Positions 1 through 8,010 of a DNA stretch of 64,000 bases are shown piece after piece (positions within the stretch are counted from its first letter, which is position 1; each line of letters starts with the position of its first letter). The stretch is taken from NCBI GenBank assembly GCA_947489525.1, contig CANLDW010000001.1, positions 496,001 to 560,000 of the forward strand, read 5' to 3'. The translations under genes were made by a program, and so were the position numbers. This DNA comes from an uncultured Psychrobacter sp. (lineage in GTDB: Bacteria; Pseudomonadota; Gammaproteobacteria; Pseudomonadales; Moraxellaceae). The notes below the pieces were generated by a model. The model saw only the letters and a program-made list of their open reading frames with translations. It was not told where the DNA came from and searched no databases.

Positions 1-1235
1 TCAACTTCACCGCTGCGGGTGCTTTAGTATCCGTTCTCTCGCCTTTATCATTTCAAACCGGGGTAATTATTGCCGGTATTGGGGTGCTCAGTTATACCCT
101 AACCTCAGGCTTTCGCGCCTCTGTTTTTACCGACTTTGCCCAATTGGTTGCCCTTATGGCGATCGGGGTCGTGATTATTCCCGCTGTGCTATTCTCCATG
201 GGTGGCCCGGAAGTTATGGTTAGTGGATTATCCAACTTGACCTTAGAGCAGCAAGACTTCTTCTCATCCGAAGCCTTTTTGCAGCAAGGCGCGCCTTTTT
301 TTGTGGCGGTACTTGCTTATGCTATTGGCAACCAAACCATTACTCAGCGTCTCTTTGCCATTGATAAAACTAAGATTAAAGCTACCTTTGTCACCGCTAC
401 TATCGGCTACGCAGGTATCGTTATCGGTCTTGGTATGATCGGTCTTATGGCGCTAACCATTGGTGTTGAGCCGCTAAATGGTGATATGAATAACCTCATT
501 CCGCAGATGGTCAGTATGTATCTGCATCCGATCTTTATCGCGCTGTTCTTTATCTTAGTCATCGGTTCGCTATCATCGACTGCGGACTCAGACTTATCCG
601 CTTTATCAACCATTATGATGGCGGATGTTTATGCCAAAAACATCGCCAAAAAAGGCGGCGTCAAACCAAAAACCATGATGCTCGTTGGCCGTGGTACGAT
701 GATTGTAGCAACGGCTGCAGGCCTTATCTTTGCCAGCTTTAAGCTCGATATCTTGGTGATGCTGGTATTCGTTGGTGCTCTATGGGGTGCGGTGGTATTC
801 CCGGTAATCGCTAGTGTCTACTGGAACCGCGTGACCAATGTGGCCTTTACCTCAGCAGTTATCGTAGCTTTACTCTTCTTCTGTATTGCTCGCTTTGAGC
901 TGATACCGATCACGGGTATCACTGCCTTATTCTTTGAGGTCATGGCAAGCGTTGGCGCTGCCGTCGTCATCGGACTGATGGTCTTTGGCTTCTTGGGGCG
1001 CAAAGTTGGCTTTGGTGCGGCGCTACTGACGCTGATACTGATGCTTATCTTTGCCACTGGGTTCTTACGTGACTATATGGTGTTAGTCGCCTCGCTGACC
1101 GCTTACGGCGTCAGTACCATCGTCTGTACGATTGTGAGCTTGATGGGCAATGAGCGCTTTGATTTTGATTTAATCAAACAGCGCGTTGGAGACTATGACA
1201 AAAAGGCTAAGGTTCAGCCAGTCACCAAGAGCTAA
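1..1235 (+). CDS. Sodium:solute symporter (SSS family), 5'-truncated by window edge
   Basis: The frame is open from base 3 to the stop at 1235, so the gene begins upstream and about 410 C-terminal residues are visible. They form a multi-pass inner-membrane protein with roughly nine hydrophobic segments. The stretch GNQTITQRLFAID and the later SLSSTADSDLSALSTI match sodium:solute symporters (TC 2.A.21), where the second stretch lies in the helix that helps form the sodium site. These proteins import organic solutes such as amino acids, carboxylates or urea with sodium; the substrate cannot be told here. The GTG at 84 is internal, not the real start. A small membrane-protein gene follows at 1328, as is common for this transporter class. 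Confidence 0.85.
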   Translation, partial: NFTAAGALVSVLSPLSFQTGVIIAGIGVLSYTLTSGFRASVFTDFAQLVALMAIGVVIIPAVLFSMGGPEVMVSGLSNLTLEQQDFFSSEAFLQQGAPFFVAVLAYAIGNQTITQRLFAIDKTKIKATFVTATIGYAGIVIGLGMIGLMALTIGVEPLNGDMNNLIPQMVSMYLHPIFIALFFILVIGSLSSTADSDLSALSTIMMADVYAKNIAKKGGVKPKTMMLVGRGTMIVATAAGLIFASFKLDILVMLVFVGALWGAVVFPVIASVYWNRVTNVAFTSAVIVALLFFCIARFELIPITGITALFFEVMASVGAAVVIGLMVFGFLGRKVGFGAALLTLILMLIFATGFLRDYMVLVASLTAYGVSTIVCTIVSLMGNERFDFDLIKQRVGDYDKKAKVQPVTKS

Positions 1236-1244
1236 CTAAAACCT

Positions 1245-1281
1245 ACCACTAACGTCGTTCATACTATTAAACGTTAGTGGT
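1245..1281 (+). other. Intergenic stem-loop between symporter and small partner gene
   Basis: ACCACTAACGT at 1245-1255 is perfectly complementary to ACGTTAGTGGT at 1271-1281, giving an 11-bp stem with a 15-nt loop. No T-run follows, so it is not a canonical terminator. It may stabilise the upstream mRNA or partly attenuate transcription into the downstream small gene; this role is inferred. Confidence 0.55.
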
Positions 1282-1327
1282 TACTCATACTGTATTAAAC
1301 GTACTTACCATGCTAGGAGGAGACACT

Positions 1328-1462
1328 ATGGATAACACGCTACTCTATGGATTTTATATTTTGATATGGCCTGCTATTACGCTTGGCGTACTCGTACTGA
1401 TCTGTACGGCGACCTACCGCGATATCAAAAGAGCGAAACGCAATGATAAAGACATTGTTTAA
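1328..1462 (+). CDS. Small single-span membrane partner of the symporter, 44 aa
   Basis: A 44-residue protein with one hydrophobic helix (about residues 5-28) and a basic tail (RDIKRAKRNDKD). The start at 1328 is chosen because AGGAGG lies at 1316-1321, 6 nt before the ATG; an upstream GTG in the same frame (1277) lies inside a stem-loop and lacks such a site. Small one-helix proteins encoded directly after SSS-family transporters are annotated as putative transporter small subunits. Co-transcription with the symporter is likely because both lie on the same strand only 92 bp apart. Confidence 0.7.
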   Translation: MDNTLLYGFYILIWPAITLGVLVLICTATYRDIKRAKRNDKDIV

Positions 1463-1511
1463 TGGTGTTTAGCGATAATGGTTTAAAAAGACAAGTTTGC
1501 TAAAAAATGAC

Positions 1512-1539
1512 TTGTAATTTAAATTAATTTTGCTAATAT
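1512..1539 (+). promoter_or_regulatory. Sigma-70-type promoter for tRNA-Cys
   Basis: TTGTAA (1512-1517) and TAATAT (1534-1539) are separated by 16 bp. The predicted start point falls about 8 bp before the mature 5' end of tRNA-Cys at 1554. Assigned from consensus only. Confidence 0.5.
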
Positions 1540-1553
1540 AGTCCACCTTGCTT

Positions 1554-1627
1554 GGCTGGATAGCACAGTGGTTATGCAGCGGATTGCAAATCCGTAGACG
1601 CCGGTTCGATTCCGACTCCAGCCTCCA
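1554..1627 (+). tRNA. tRNA-Cys (anticodon GCA)
   Basis: The acceptor stem GGCTGGA (1554-1560) pairs with TCCAGCC (1617-1623), followed by discriminator T and an encoded CCA (1625-1627). The anticodon arm GGATT-GCA-AATCC gives GCA. The T-arm contains GGTTCGATTCC. U at the discriminator position is typical of tRNA-Cys. Length is 74 nt. Confidence 0.95.
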
Positions 1628-1773
1628 ATTTTTTGCTCAATTAACTAAGATCTGCGTTAATTTTTCTTGCATTATTAACCCAGCAGCTTATAATAGCGAG
1701 CACTTATCTAGCAACCAGACAGTCTATCCACTGGTTAGCTTTTAGATAAAAAAGTATAGATAGCACAAGTTTT

Positions 1774-1860
1774 GCCCGGGTGGTGAAATTGGTAGACACA
1801 AGGGATTTAAAATCCCTCGCTAGTAATAGCGTGCCGGTTCAAGTCCGGCTCCGGGTACCA
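1774..1860 (+). tRNA. tRNA-Leu (anticodon TAA)
   Basis: An 87-nt class II tRNA. The acceptor GCCCGGG pairs with TCCGGGT before A and the encoded CCA (1858-1860). The anticodon stem AGGGA/TCCCT holds the loop TTTAAAA, giving anticodon TAA. The variable arm (CGCTAGTAATAGCG) is long, as expected for leucine tRNAs, and the T-arm has GGTTCAAGTCC. Confidence 0.95.
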
Positions 1861-1867
1861 TTATACG

Positions 1868-1905
1868 AAAACACCGCTAACACTATTGTTGGCGGTGTTT
1901 TTTTG
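1868..1905 (+). terminator. Intrinsic terminator after the tRNA genes
   Basis: ACACCGCTAACA pairs with TGTTGGCGGTGT (12 bp, one G-T pair) around a 4-nt loop and runs directly into seven or more T residues. It ends the tRNA-Leu transcript. Confidence 0.9.
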
Positions 1906-1933
1906 TCTGTTATTTGAAATAAACGATCCAACT

Positions 1934-2860
1934 TTAAGGCAAATACCCATTCGTCGCCGTTATACTCTCCGGAATATCACTCTCCCCTAGCGCTTCTAGC
2001 AAGTTGATCTCAATTGTTCGCGACATAGCGCTAAGCGGTAGCTGATTAGCCTGTAGCCCAAAAGGATCTTCTAGCTCTTCACTCAACACATCCAAACCAA
2101 AGAAAGTATAAGCGATCAGCGCACAAATCAGCGGCGTCGCCCAGCCCAGTGAAGCTACAAGCGCAAAGGGCAATAAAAAACAATATAGATAAGTGGTACG
2201 ATGCACCAGTAACATATAAGCAAAAGGCAGTGGCGTATTGTGAATACGCTCGCAAGCTGCCAACACAATAGTCATAGAGGTTAGGCGCTCATCAATGTTT
2301 TGTACCATGTGATCCGAGAGTAACCCCTGACGCCGAGTGTCGCCAAGCTTTTTACCCAGCAGACGCATCAGATATTCAGGTAAGTTGCGCGCCTCACGCA
2401 TACTGGCATAATACTGTGGCTCTACAAAACGCTCGACATCTTGCCACGGTGAGCTGCCACGCAAGTGATGACGTAGCGCATGAGTAAAAGCAATAGCCAG
2501 CCGAATCATATGCTGCTGGGTCTGCCGACCTAGCTCTTCATCCTCATCGATAAATGATAGCAATTGCCGCGTGAGACTGCGAGTTTCAAAAACCAGTTGA
2601 CCCCACAGGCCTCGAGCCTCCCACCAACGCTGATAACTGGCGTTATTACGAAAGCCCAAAAATAGCGACAAGGCGATGCCGATTAAGGTAAAAGGCGCAG
2701 TGCTGTAGTAAGGAAATGAGTTAGGAATCCAGTGCTGAATAATGGTTATAATCAGACTTAACAAAGTAATGAATAAAATTTGCTGATAAATTTTGGGAAG
2801 GACTGAGCCGCGTAGGGTAAAAAATATTTTTAGAGCATTGGGTTGTTGCCGAACGATCAT
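1934..2860 (-). CDS. Bestrophin-family membrane protein (YneE/UPF0187-like)
   Basis: A 308-residue inner-membrane protein. The N-terminal half has two hydrophobic segments (about residues 25-45 and 54-70) followed by LGFRNNASYQRWWEAR, a hallmark of the bacterial bestrophin/UPF0187 family. A second hydrophobic pair lies near residues 215-245 (HRTTYLYCFLLPFALV). Bacterial bestrophins form pentameric ion channels; a cation role is reported for some bacterial members, but the ion conducted here is unknown. The start at 2860 is backed by AGGAAG five bases upstream. Monocistronic, convergent with the tRNA terminator. Confidence 0.88.
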   Translation of the reverse strand: MIVRQQPNALKIFFTLRGSVLPKIYQQILFITLLSLIITIIQHWIPNSFPYYSTAPFTLIGIALSLFLGFRNNASYQRWWEARGLWGQLVFETRSLTRQLLSFIDEDEELGRQTQQHMIRLAIAFTHALRHHLRGSSPWQDVERFVEPQYYASMREARNLPEYLMRLLGKKLGDTRRQGLLSDHMVQNIDERLTSMTIVLAACERIHNTPLPFAYMLLVHRTTYLYCFLLPFALVASLGWATPLICALIAYTFFGLDVLSEELEDPFGLQANQLPLSAMSRTIEINLLEALGESDIPESITATNGYLP

Positions 2861-3057
2861 GTTAACTTCCTAACCATGAAGAATACTAAGTGCTAATTAC
2901 ATGAAGGTCATGAAATCGACAGTATAATATCAAGATGTTGTACAAGCTGCTATCGATTAATTACAGTCCTTATCGTTTAGTAACTGAGTAGTCGAGTCAG
3001 ACCCTTTAGTTTAATATTTTTAAGCTCGCGTAATAGCACGGCCAATAGAGGATCTAT

Positions 3058-4347
3058 CTATATGTCTTGCCACAGCCCTGCTGTATTAATCCGACTCGCC
3101 TCGATAATAGGATAATCCGAAAAGTCCAGACGATAGCCGCCGCTCGTATCCGTGCTAATCTGGCATCTTGCACCCAGCGGGAAACTTTGTTTTTGGGCAA
3201 TATGACCAAAGCGCATACCGTTGTAGATCGGCAGTCCTGTGATCTCATGTAATTGGCGGATAACGGTTGCGACGTCATAGCGCGCGTCATAGCTGTCCTC
3301 GCCTTGACCCGTGATTGAGCCAAATATAATCGCTTGCTGGTTTTTGAATACTCCAGCTAAGTACAGATCGTAGAGCATACGCTCAATGCGGTAGGTCTGC
3401 TCACCGACGTCTTCTAGGAACACAATGCCGCCATCAACACGCGGCAGATACGGACTACCCGCCAGCGCGGATACGACGCTTAGATTACCGCCCCAAATCG
3501 TCCCAGTAATGGTTTTAGAAGCGCGGGCAAGCACTGTTGGCAGCTGCGGACTGGTGAGATCAGCGCTTTGAATCGTGATCGTCAGGTTGGGATCGGTTAA
3601 GGCGGTGACAAACTGCTGACAGCTGATGCGATCAGGCGAAGCTTTGCCAAACTCGCTATACAGCATCGGCGCGGCAAGCGAACTCATCTGTCCTTGTGCT
3701 AGGAGCGCGCACTGAATGGCAGTGACATCGCTAAAGCCTGTCAGTATCGTACCGCGCTCTGTCATGATACGTCCCAGCGTTTGCCAGTCGATCATGGGGA
3801 GTATACGCATAGCGCCGTAGCCACCGCGCACGCCCATAAGCAGCTTGGGCGCTTTGATCGCCCCTGTGGCTAGATTTTGCAGATCGCTTGCGCGCTGGAT
3901 ATCCGTACCCGCAAAACGTAAATACTGACGATCCACAATCTCAGGGTTGTCGATTTTAAAACCAGCACACGCTAAGCGCTCTAATGCCAACTGATTACGC
4001 GCGTCATTACTACCGACATTTGAGCTGGCAAATAGTCTGGTATCGATAGTAGGTGCAATACAGCGTGCAGTGTAGCGAGTAGGGGCAAGTTGCGGAGGCG
4101 TACTTATTACAGCGACGGGTAGATCATCTTTGGTGAGTGCGCCACTGTCTGTCTGACCAGCTGACTCACTTGCTGCCGCGAGCGCCGGCACTAGACTTGG
4201 CGCTGCGATCAGACCGACACTTGCCGCGCCTATCTTTTGTATAAACGCGCGCCGATTAAGCGTCTGGTCTTTTATTGGCTTATTATCCTGATAACTTGCA
4301 CTGGCTGTCTTTGTCTTTGCTTTCATAGTTGGTGTGATCACGCGCAT
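3058..4347 (-). CDS. LD-carboxypeptidase, peptidase family S66, Tat-exported
   Basis: A 429-residue protein. Residues 31-60 carry NRRAFIQK followed by a hydrophobic run ending ALAAAS, a twin-arginine signal, so the enzyme is probably exported folded to the periplasm. The S66 core follows: GVRGGYGAMR (about 172-181), GFSDVT with the presumed nucleophile Ser206, the LEDVGE region, and FGHIAQ supplying the histidine. S66 LD-carboxypeptidases remove the terminal D-Ala from tetrapeptide muropeptides in murein recycling. Cytoplasmic LdcA normally lacks a signal peptide, so the Tat leader is a notable difference and suggests action on periplasmic murein or another peptide. The start at 4347 is preferred over 4326 because only it has a purine-rich stretch upstream. 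Confidence 0.85.
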   Translation of the reverse strand: MRVITPTMKAKTKTASASYQDNKPIKDQTLNRRAFIQKIGAASVGLIAAPSLVPALAAASESAGQTDSGALTKDDLPVAVISTPPQLAPTRYTARCIAPTIDTRLFASSNVGSNDARNQLALERLACAGFKIDNPEIVDRQYLRFAGTDIQRASDLQNLATGAIKAPKLLMGVRGGYGAMRILPMIDWQTLGRIMTERGTILTGFSDVTAIQCALLAQGQMSSLAAPMLYSEFGKASPDRISCQQFVTALTDPNLTITIQSADLTSPQLPTVLARASKTITGTIWGGNLSVVSALAGSPYLPRVDGGIVFLEDVGEQTYRIERMLYDLYLAGVFKNQQAIIFGSITGQGEDSYDARYDVATVIRQLHEITGLPIYNGMRFGHIAQKQSFPLGARCQISTDTSGGYRLDFSDYPIIEASRINTAGLWQDI

Positions 4348-4546
4348 ATTTTACTCTTATCAATTTGTTGCAAATACGATGAATAGGCATAGGCTTGTGC
4401 GTCCCCTACTCACAGACTTACTTAAAAAACCATACAAATCCATAGTCTGCTGCATTTGGTGCTCACGTCTTCTCTTGTTATAGTATGAGACGATAATTTG
4501 AGTACTAGTTTGATAACAATGTTTATAATAAACAAGGAATACTATA

Positions 4547-4966
4547 ATGGCTAAAGACGAAAAGCGCGAAAAATCATTAATCGATAACATCAAGCTTATC
4601 CTAGGTAAAGAAGACAAAATGCAGGACAAGGTCAAAGACGGCAGCGGACTTGAGCGCTATGCCAAGGATTTGAGCGTACTGCTGAGTTTGGTCAAGGATT
4701 ACTACCAAGGTAACTATCGCGACATTCCGTACAAGACTATCTCTGCGGCAGTAGTCGGTTTACTCTATGTCCTAAACCCTATTGATCTTATTCCTGACTT
4801 TATCCCTTTTATCGGTAAAGTAGACGATGCCTTAGTGCTGAGATTTTGCTTAAAGCTTATCGAAAAAGATCTTAATAAATACAAAGCATGGCAAAGCAAA
4901 CAATCAGGGTCTAATAACAATACTGACAAAATATCAATGCACAAATCAAAGAAAAGCTCAAAGTAA
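4547..4966 (+). CDS. YkvA/DUF1232 family protein
   Basis: A 139-residue protein with an AAGGA site upstream of the ATG. The central region IPYKTISAAVVGLLYVLNP continues into IDLIPDFIPFIGKVDDA, the diagnostic DUF1232 (YkvA) signature, about residues 62-105. The family consists of small proteins with one or two hydrophobic helices and no settled biochemical function. The flanks are charged: a Lys/Glu-rich N-terminus and a Ser/Lys-rich tail. It stands alone, divergent from the LD-carboxypeptidase gene across about 200 bp. Confidence 0.85.
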   Translation: MAKDEKREKSLIDNIKLILGKEDKMQDKVKDGSGLERYAKDLSVLLSLVKDYYQGNYRDIPYKTISAAVVGLLYVLNPIDLIPDFIPFIGKVDDALVLRFCLKLIEKDLNKYKAWQSKQSGSNNNTDKISMHKSKKSSK

Positions 4967-5014
4967 AAAGCGAAGGCTTAACGATTAATCCACCTTTAGT
5001 CTTTTCTTCAACCT

Positions 5015-5040
5015 ACGGTCAATGCTCAAGCATTGGCCGT
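5015..5040. terminator. Hairpin between convergent genes
   Basis: ACGGTCAATGC (5015-5025) pairs with GCATTGGCCGT (5030-5040), 11 bp with one G-T pair and a 4-nt loop. It lies between the converging DUF1232 gene and the 5091 gene. No strong T-run flanks it on either strand, so terminator function is tentative. Confidence 0.45.
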
Positions 5041-5090
5041 ATTACGTTGATATGTCCAAGCTCCATTCACTTGACCGGCGTTGACCAGCT

Positions 5091-5396
5091 TTAATCAGGC
5101 ACGTCGTATCTTGCATTTTCAGGATTAAGGCCAAATGAGTATACAAAAGTGGCAACCAAACTATTGATAATAATAAAAGGTAGATCAATAGCGATGTGAC
5201 CCAGGATGTAGCGACCGATCAGCCATGAAATAATCAGCATAATAATAAAAAACCCTGCCAGATAACCCAATATCGCCGGATGCTTTAGGTTATAAGGCTG
5301 CTCAGGTTTTGGCTGCTTATCAAGAATATAAATGCGAACAGCCCAACCGGCAGCATAAGATAGCCCGCCCAACAGCACATAACTCAAAAAATTCAT
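5091..5396 (-). CDS. Small three-helix membrane protein, unknown
   Basis: A 101-residue protein with three predicted membrane segments: about residues 4-24, 42-65 and 68-90. A short polar loop (DKQPKPEQPYNLKHP) separates the first two. I do not recognise a family. It is followed on the same strand by nothing and preceded by the lipoprotein gene at 5448, only 51 bp upstream, so the two may form a small operon. Confidence 0.6.
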   Translation of the reverse strand: MNFLSYVLLGGLSYAAGWAVRIYILDKQPKPEQPYNLKHPAILGYLAGFFIIMLIISWLIGRYILGHIAIDLPFIIINSLVATFVYSFGLNPENARYDVPD

Positions 5397-5447
5397 AGCA
5401 ACTAACTCTTGGTCAAATATATTATAAAAATCAACGATAGGTTTTTA

Positions 5448-5993
5448 TCAAAGGCTCTGATTGACATTATCGATGACAATATTAGCGTGCGGATTGGCTA
5501 AGATATCGGTATTGATCTCGTCACACTCGACGCGGTATATCGTATTTGCGCCGCGATAAATGTAGGCTAGATACTCGCTATCGAGTAGCGGATCGATGTT
5601 GGCATAGACAGGCTTGACATGTGCCATCACAAGGACGCGATCAGGACGCGCGATGACAGCGTCGACATTGTCAGGGTCTATAGAAAAAAACTTAGGTATC
5701 TGGGCATTGTCTATAACTTCTAAAGGCTCAGCTGTATCCCATACGCGTCCACTACTCGCAGGCTCTTTCATTTGCATCACCCAAGCGCCGTTTTCCTCAC
5801 TGACCTTGATTTGAGCTGGCTCATCAGAGCTGACGGTATAACAGCCTGCAAATACGGATAGATCCGTTTGCGCAGTTAGACTCTCTTCTTCTACTACGAC
5901 GTCATTGTTATCACTACAGCCTACGAGTAGCAACGCACTCATAGTGAGCGCAGTAGTAAGCTCTGGGTAAAAGGCATTTGAGCGTTTGGTCAT
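5448..5993 (-). CDS. Lipoprotein, unknown
   Basis: A 181-residue protein whose N-terminus has a hydrophobic run (about residues 12-25) ending in LLVGC, a lipobox with Cys26 as the likely lipidated residue; the next residues SDNNDVVVEEE are acidic and disordered. The remainder looks like a compact beta-rich domain with no motif I recognise. AGGA lies upstream of the ATG at 5993. It probably sits in the periplasm attached to a membrane. Upstream of and possibly co-transcribed with the small membrane protein at 5091. Confidence 0.65.
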   Translation of the reverse strand: MTKRSNAFYPELTTALTMSALLLVGCSDNNDVVVEEESLTAQTDLSVFAGCYTVSSDEPAQIKVSEENGAWVMQMKEPASSGRVWDTAEPLEVIDNAQIPKFFSIDPDNVDAVIARPDRVLVMAHVKPVYANIDPLLDSEYLAYIYRGANTIYRVECDEINTDILANPHANIVIDNVNQSL

Positions 5994-6099
5994 GATAAGC
6001 TATCCTGAGTCGGAGGAAAATACTGACGAATATATAATGCTAAATTTAAGCGAGTATGAGCTTATATGTTAACAGATAAACGCCCTACGACGCTTTGAG

Positions 6100-6135
6100 A
6101 TTTAGCTCTAAGATGACATTTAGCTCTAAGATAGT
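6100..6135 (+). repeat. Direct repeat, ATTTAGCTCTAAGAT x2
   Basis: The 18-bp unit ATTTAGCTCTAAGATGAC at 6100-6117 is followed immediately by a second copy whose first 15 bp are identical (6118-6132). It lies in the 264-bp gap between the lipoprotein gene and the rnhA-dnaQ fusion. Confidence 0.8.
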
Positions 6136-6257
6136 GTTATTTAGATTTTGTCAGCTAAGAATGTCACGAGCCTGCGCAGATTTGTTATACTCAGGCACTG
6201 CTCTAGGTATCTGTTTGATACCTGCTATATTTTATTTATCTTTTATAAGTGGTTGTT

Positions 6258-7823
6258 ATGTCTGTCATCCCATCTATCTCCAAAAGCAACGCGCTTGACC
6301 CATTAATGGCTAAACCTGCCACCACAGTGGCGTATACTGATGGCGCTTGCAAAGGTAATCCGGGCGCTGGCGGCTGGGGCGCGCACCTGATATTTAGCGA
6401 TGGTCGCACGCAGGATCTGTACGGCGGCGAGGCTAATACCACTAATAACCGTATGGAGCTGATGGGCGCTATTCAAGCCTTGCAGCATAGCCCGTTGGCA
6501 GACAAACTTGAGATCTGGACGGACTCAAGCTATGTCAAAAAAGGCATTACGGAGTGGATTGAGGGCTGGAAGAAAAAAGGCTGGAAAACGGCAAGTAAAA
6601 AGCCCGTCGCCAATCAAGATTTATGGCAACAGCTTGATGCCTTGTGCCAAGACCGAGAGGTCGATTGGCACTGGGTGAAAGGTCATGCTGGACACGCGGG
6701 CAATGAAAAAGCGGACGAGCTTGCCAACCTCGGCGTTACAGGTAGCAGCGCGCCTGTAACCAACGAGGATACCAATCCGGCTAAAAAAAAAGCGCAGCAA
6801 GCAGTCAAAAGCTCTAATATAAACGTGAGTAGTGCTAATGCTGGTTATATTTCGGATGCAAATATCAGTGATGAATCAGCCGGCGAAGCTACAAGCAACG
6901 GCTGGATCGACAATGATCCGCTAGGACTCGATGAGGTGTGGCCTGATGAAACAGATATAAGTACCTCGCACACCAACAACTTATCAATAAATAATCATAG
7001 TACCGTTAATGAGGTAGCCCCTATGCAAGCTGATGCAATTAACAGTGATACGCCTAAGTTTGACGGTGATACCAGCCGCGCTAATCCAAACTTCCAGCCA
7101 CTACTGCCAAAGCCTATTCATCGCTATGAGAGCGATCGTCAGCTGATTATGGATACCGAGACCACAGGGCTTGATGCGCTAAAAGGCGATCGCATCATTG
7201 AGGTGGGTATCGTTGAGATAGTAGGACGTAAGTTCACAGGCGAGAAGCTGCACGTCTACATCAACCCAGAGCGCGGTATGGATGAAGAAGTCATTCGCAT
7301 TCACGGTATCTCTGAAGCGTTTTTGCAAGACAAGCCTACCTTTGATCAGGTGGCACAGCAACTGTACGACTTTATGAATGGTGCTGAGATCATTGCCCAT
7401 AATGCGTCGTTCGATATGAACTTTTTGAATATGGAGTTTAGCAAAGTAGGTCTGAACGACTTTGCCGAGCGGGTGCAAGTGACCGACTCACTCCTTATGG
7501 CAAAGCAGCAGTACCCGGGTCAAAAGAACACCCTAGATGCTTTGGTTCGCCGTCTCAATGTCGGTAAGCAAGACCGTACCTTTCACGGCGCCCTACTCGA
7601 CTCCGAAATCTTAGCAGAGGTTTACCTTGCGATGACTGGCGGGCAGGTGACGCTAGCGATAGAGGAGGATGTACAAACTGATGGTGCGACCTCCGCTCAT
7701 GCCAAGTTTGCCGAGTTAGCCTCGCAGCTAGTGGCCTCAAGCGCTGACGAGAGCGCTCATCACAGCTGGTTTAATAAACTGAGTGCTGATTATCCTGAGA
7801 TTAAGTCTAAGATATTATCTTAA
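6258..7823 (+). CDS. rnhA-dnaQ: Ribonuclease HI fused to DNA polymerase III epsilon (DnaQ) exonuclease
   Basis: A 521-residue two-domain protein. Residues about 20-160 are RNase [13 protein letters not shown] (Asp28), NNRMEL (Glu67), WTDSSY (Asp89) and [15 protein letters not shown] (Asp153 region) give the full D-E-D-D active site, so RNA in RNA:DNA hybrids should be cut. Residues about 161-290 are a low-complexity Ser/Asn/Asp/Ala linker. Residues about 293-465 are a DEDDh exonuclease: MDTETTGLD (Exo I), [12 protein letters not shown] (Exo II) and [15 protein letters not shown] (Exo III), the proofreading subunit of the replicase. In Pseudomonas and many relatives rnhA and dnaQ are adjacent separate genes; here one frame spans both. 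The ATG at 6258 is chosen over GTG 6249; ATG 6306 just before the RNase H fold is also possible. Confidence 0.93.
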   Translation: MSVIPSISKSNALDPLMAKPATTVAYTDGACKGNPGAGGWGAHLIFSDGRTQDLYGGEANTTNNRMELMGAIQALQHSPLADKLEIWTDSSYVKKGITEWIEGWKKKGWKTASKKPVANQDLWQQLDALCQDREVDWHWVKGHAGHAGNEKADELANLGVTGSSAPVTNEDTNPAKKKAQQAVKSSNINVSSANAGYISDANISDESAGEATSNGWIDNDPLGLDEVWPDETDISTSHTNNLSINNHSTVNEVAPMQADAINSDTPKFDGDTSRANPNFQPLLPKPIHRYESDRQLIMDTETTGLDALKGDRIIEVGIVEIVGRKFTGEKLHVYINPERGMDEEVIRIHGISEAFLQDKPTFDQVAQQLYDFMNGAEIIAHNASFDMNFLNMEFSKVGLNDFAERVQVTDSLLMAKQQYPGQKNTLDALVRRLNVGKQDRTFHGALLDSEILAEVYLAMTGGQVTLAIEEDVQTDGATSAHAKFAELASQLVASSADESAHHSWFNKLSADYPEIKSKILS

Positions 7824-7930
7824 GACCTGCTGGCTTATTCAAATGTAGCGCTCAAGAGCACTTCGTGGCATACTCTGCTTTTGCTTATTATTCACAAGTT
7901 TTATTTACAATATTTTTGAGGTTCTACTCT

Positions 7931-7960
7931 TTAGCATTGATTTTCTTAGCATTGATTTTC
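7931..7960 (+). repeat. Tandem repeat, 15 bp x2
   Basis: TTAGCATTGATTTTC occurs twice head to tail (7931-7945, 7946-7960) in the 187-bp gap before fimL. Confidence 0.9.
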
Positions 7961-8010
7961 ACTCCTTAGATGATTACTTACAGTCATTAGCCTGTTATGG
8001 ATAAACCACT

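Noticed and set aside
1277-1327. GTG start at 1277 for the small transporter subunit.
   Set aside because: It lies inside the stem-loop and lacks a ribosome site; ATG 1328 has AGGAGG correctly spaced.
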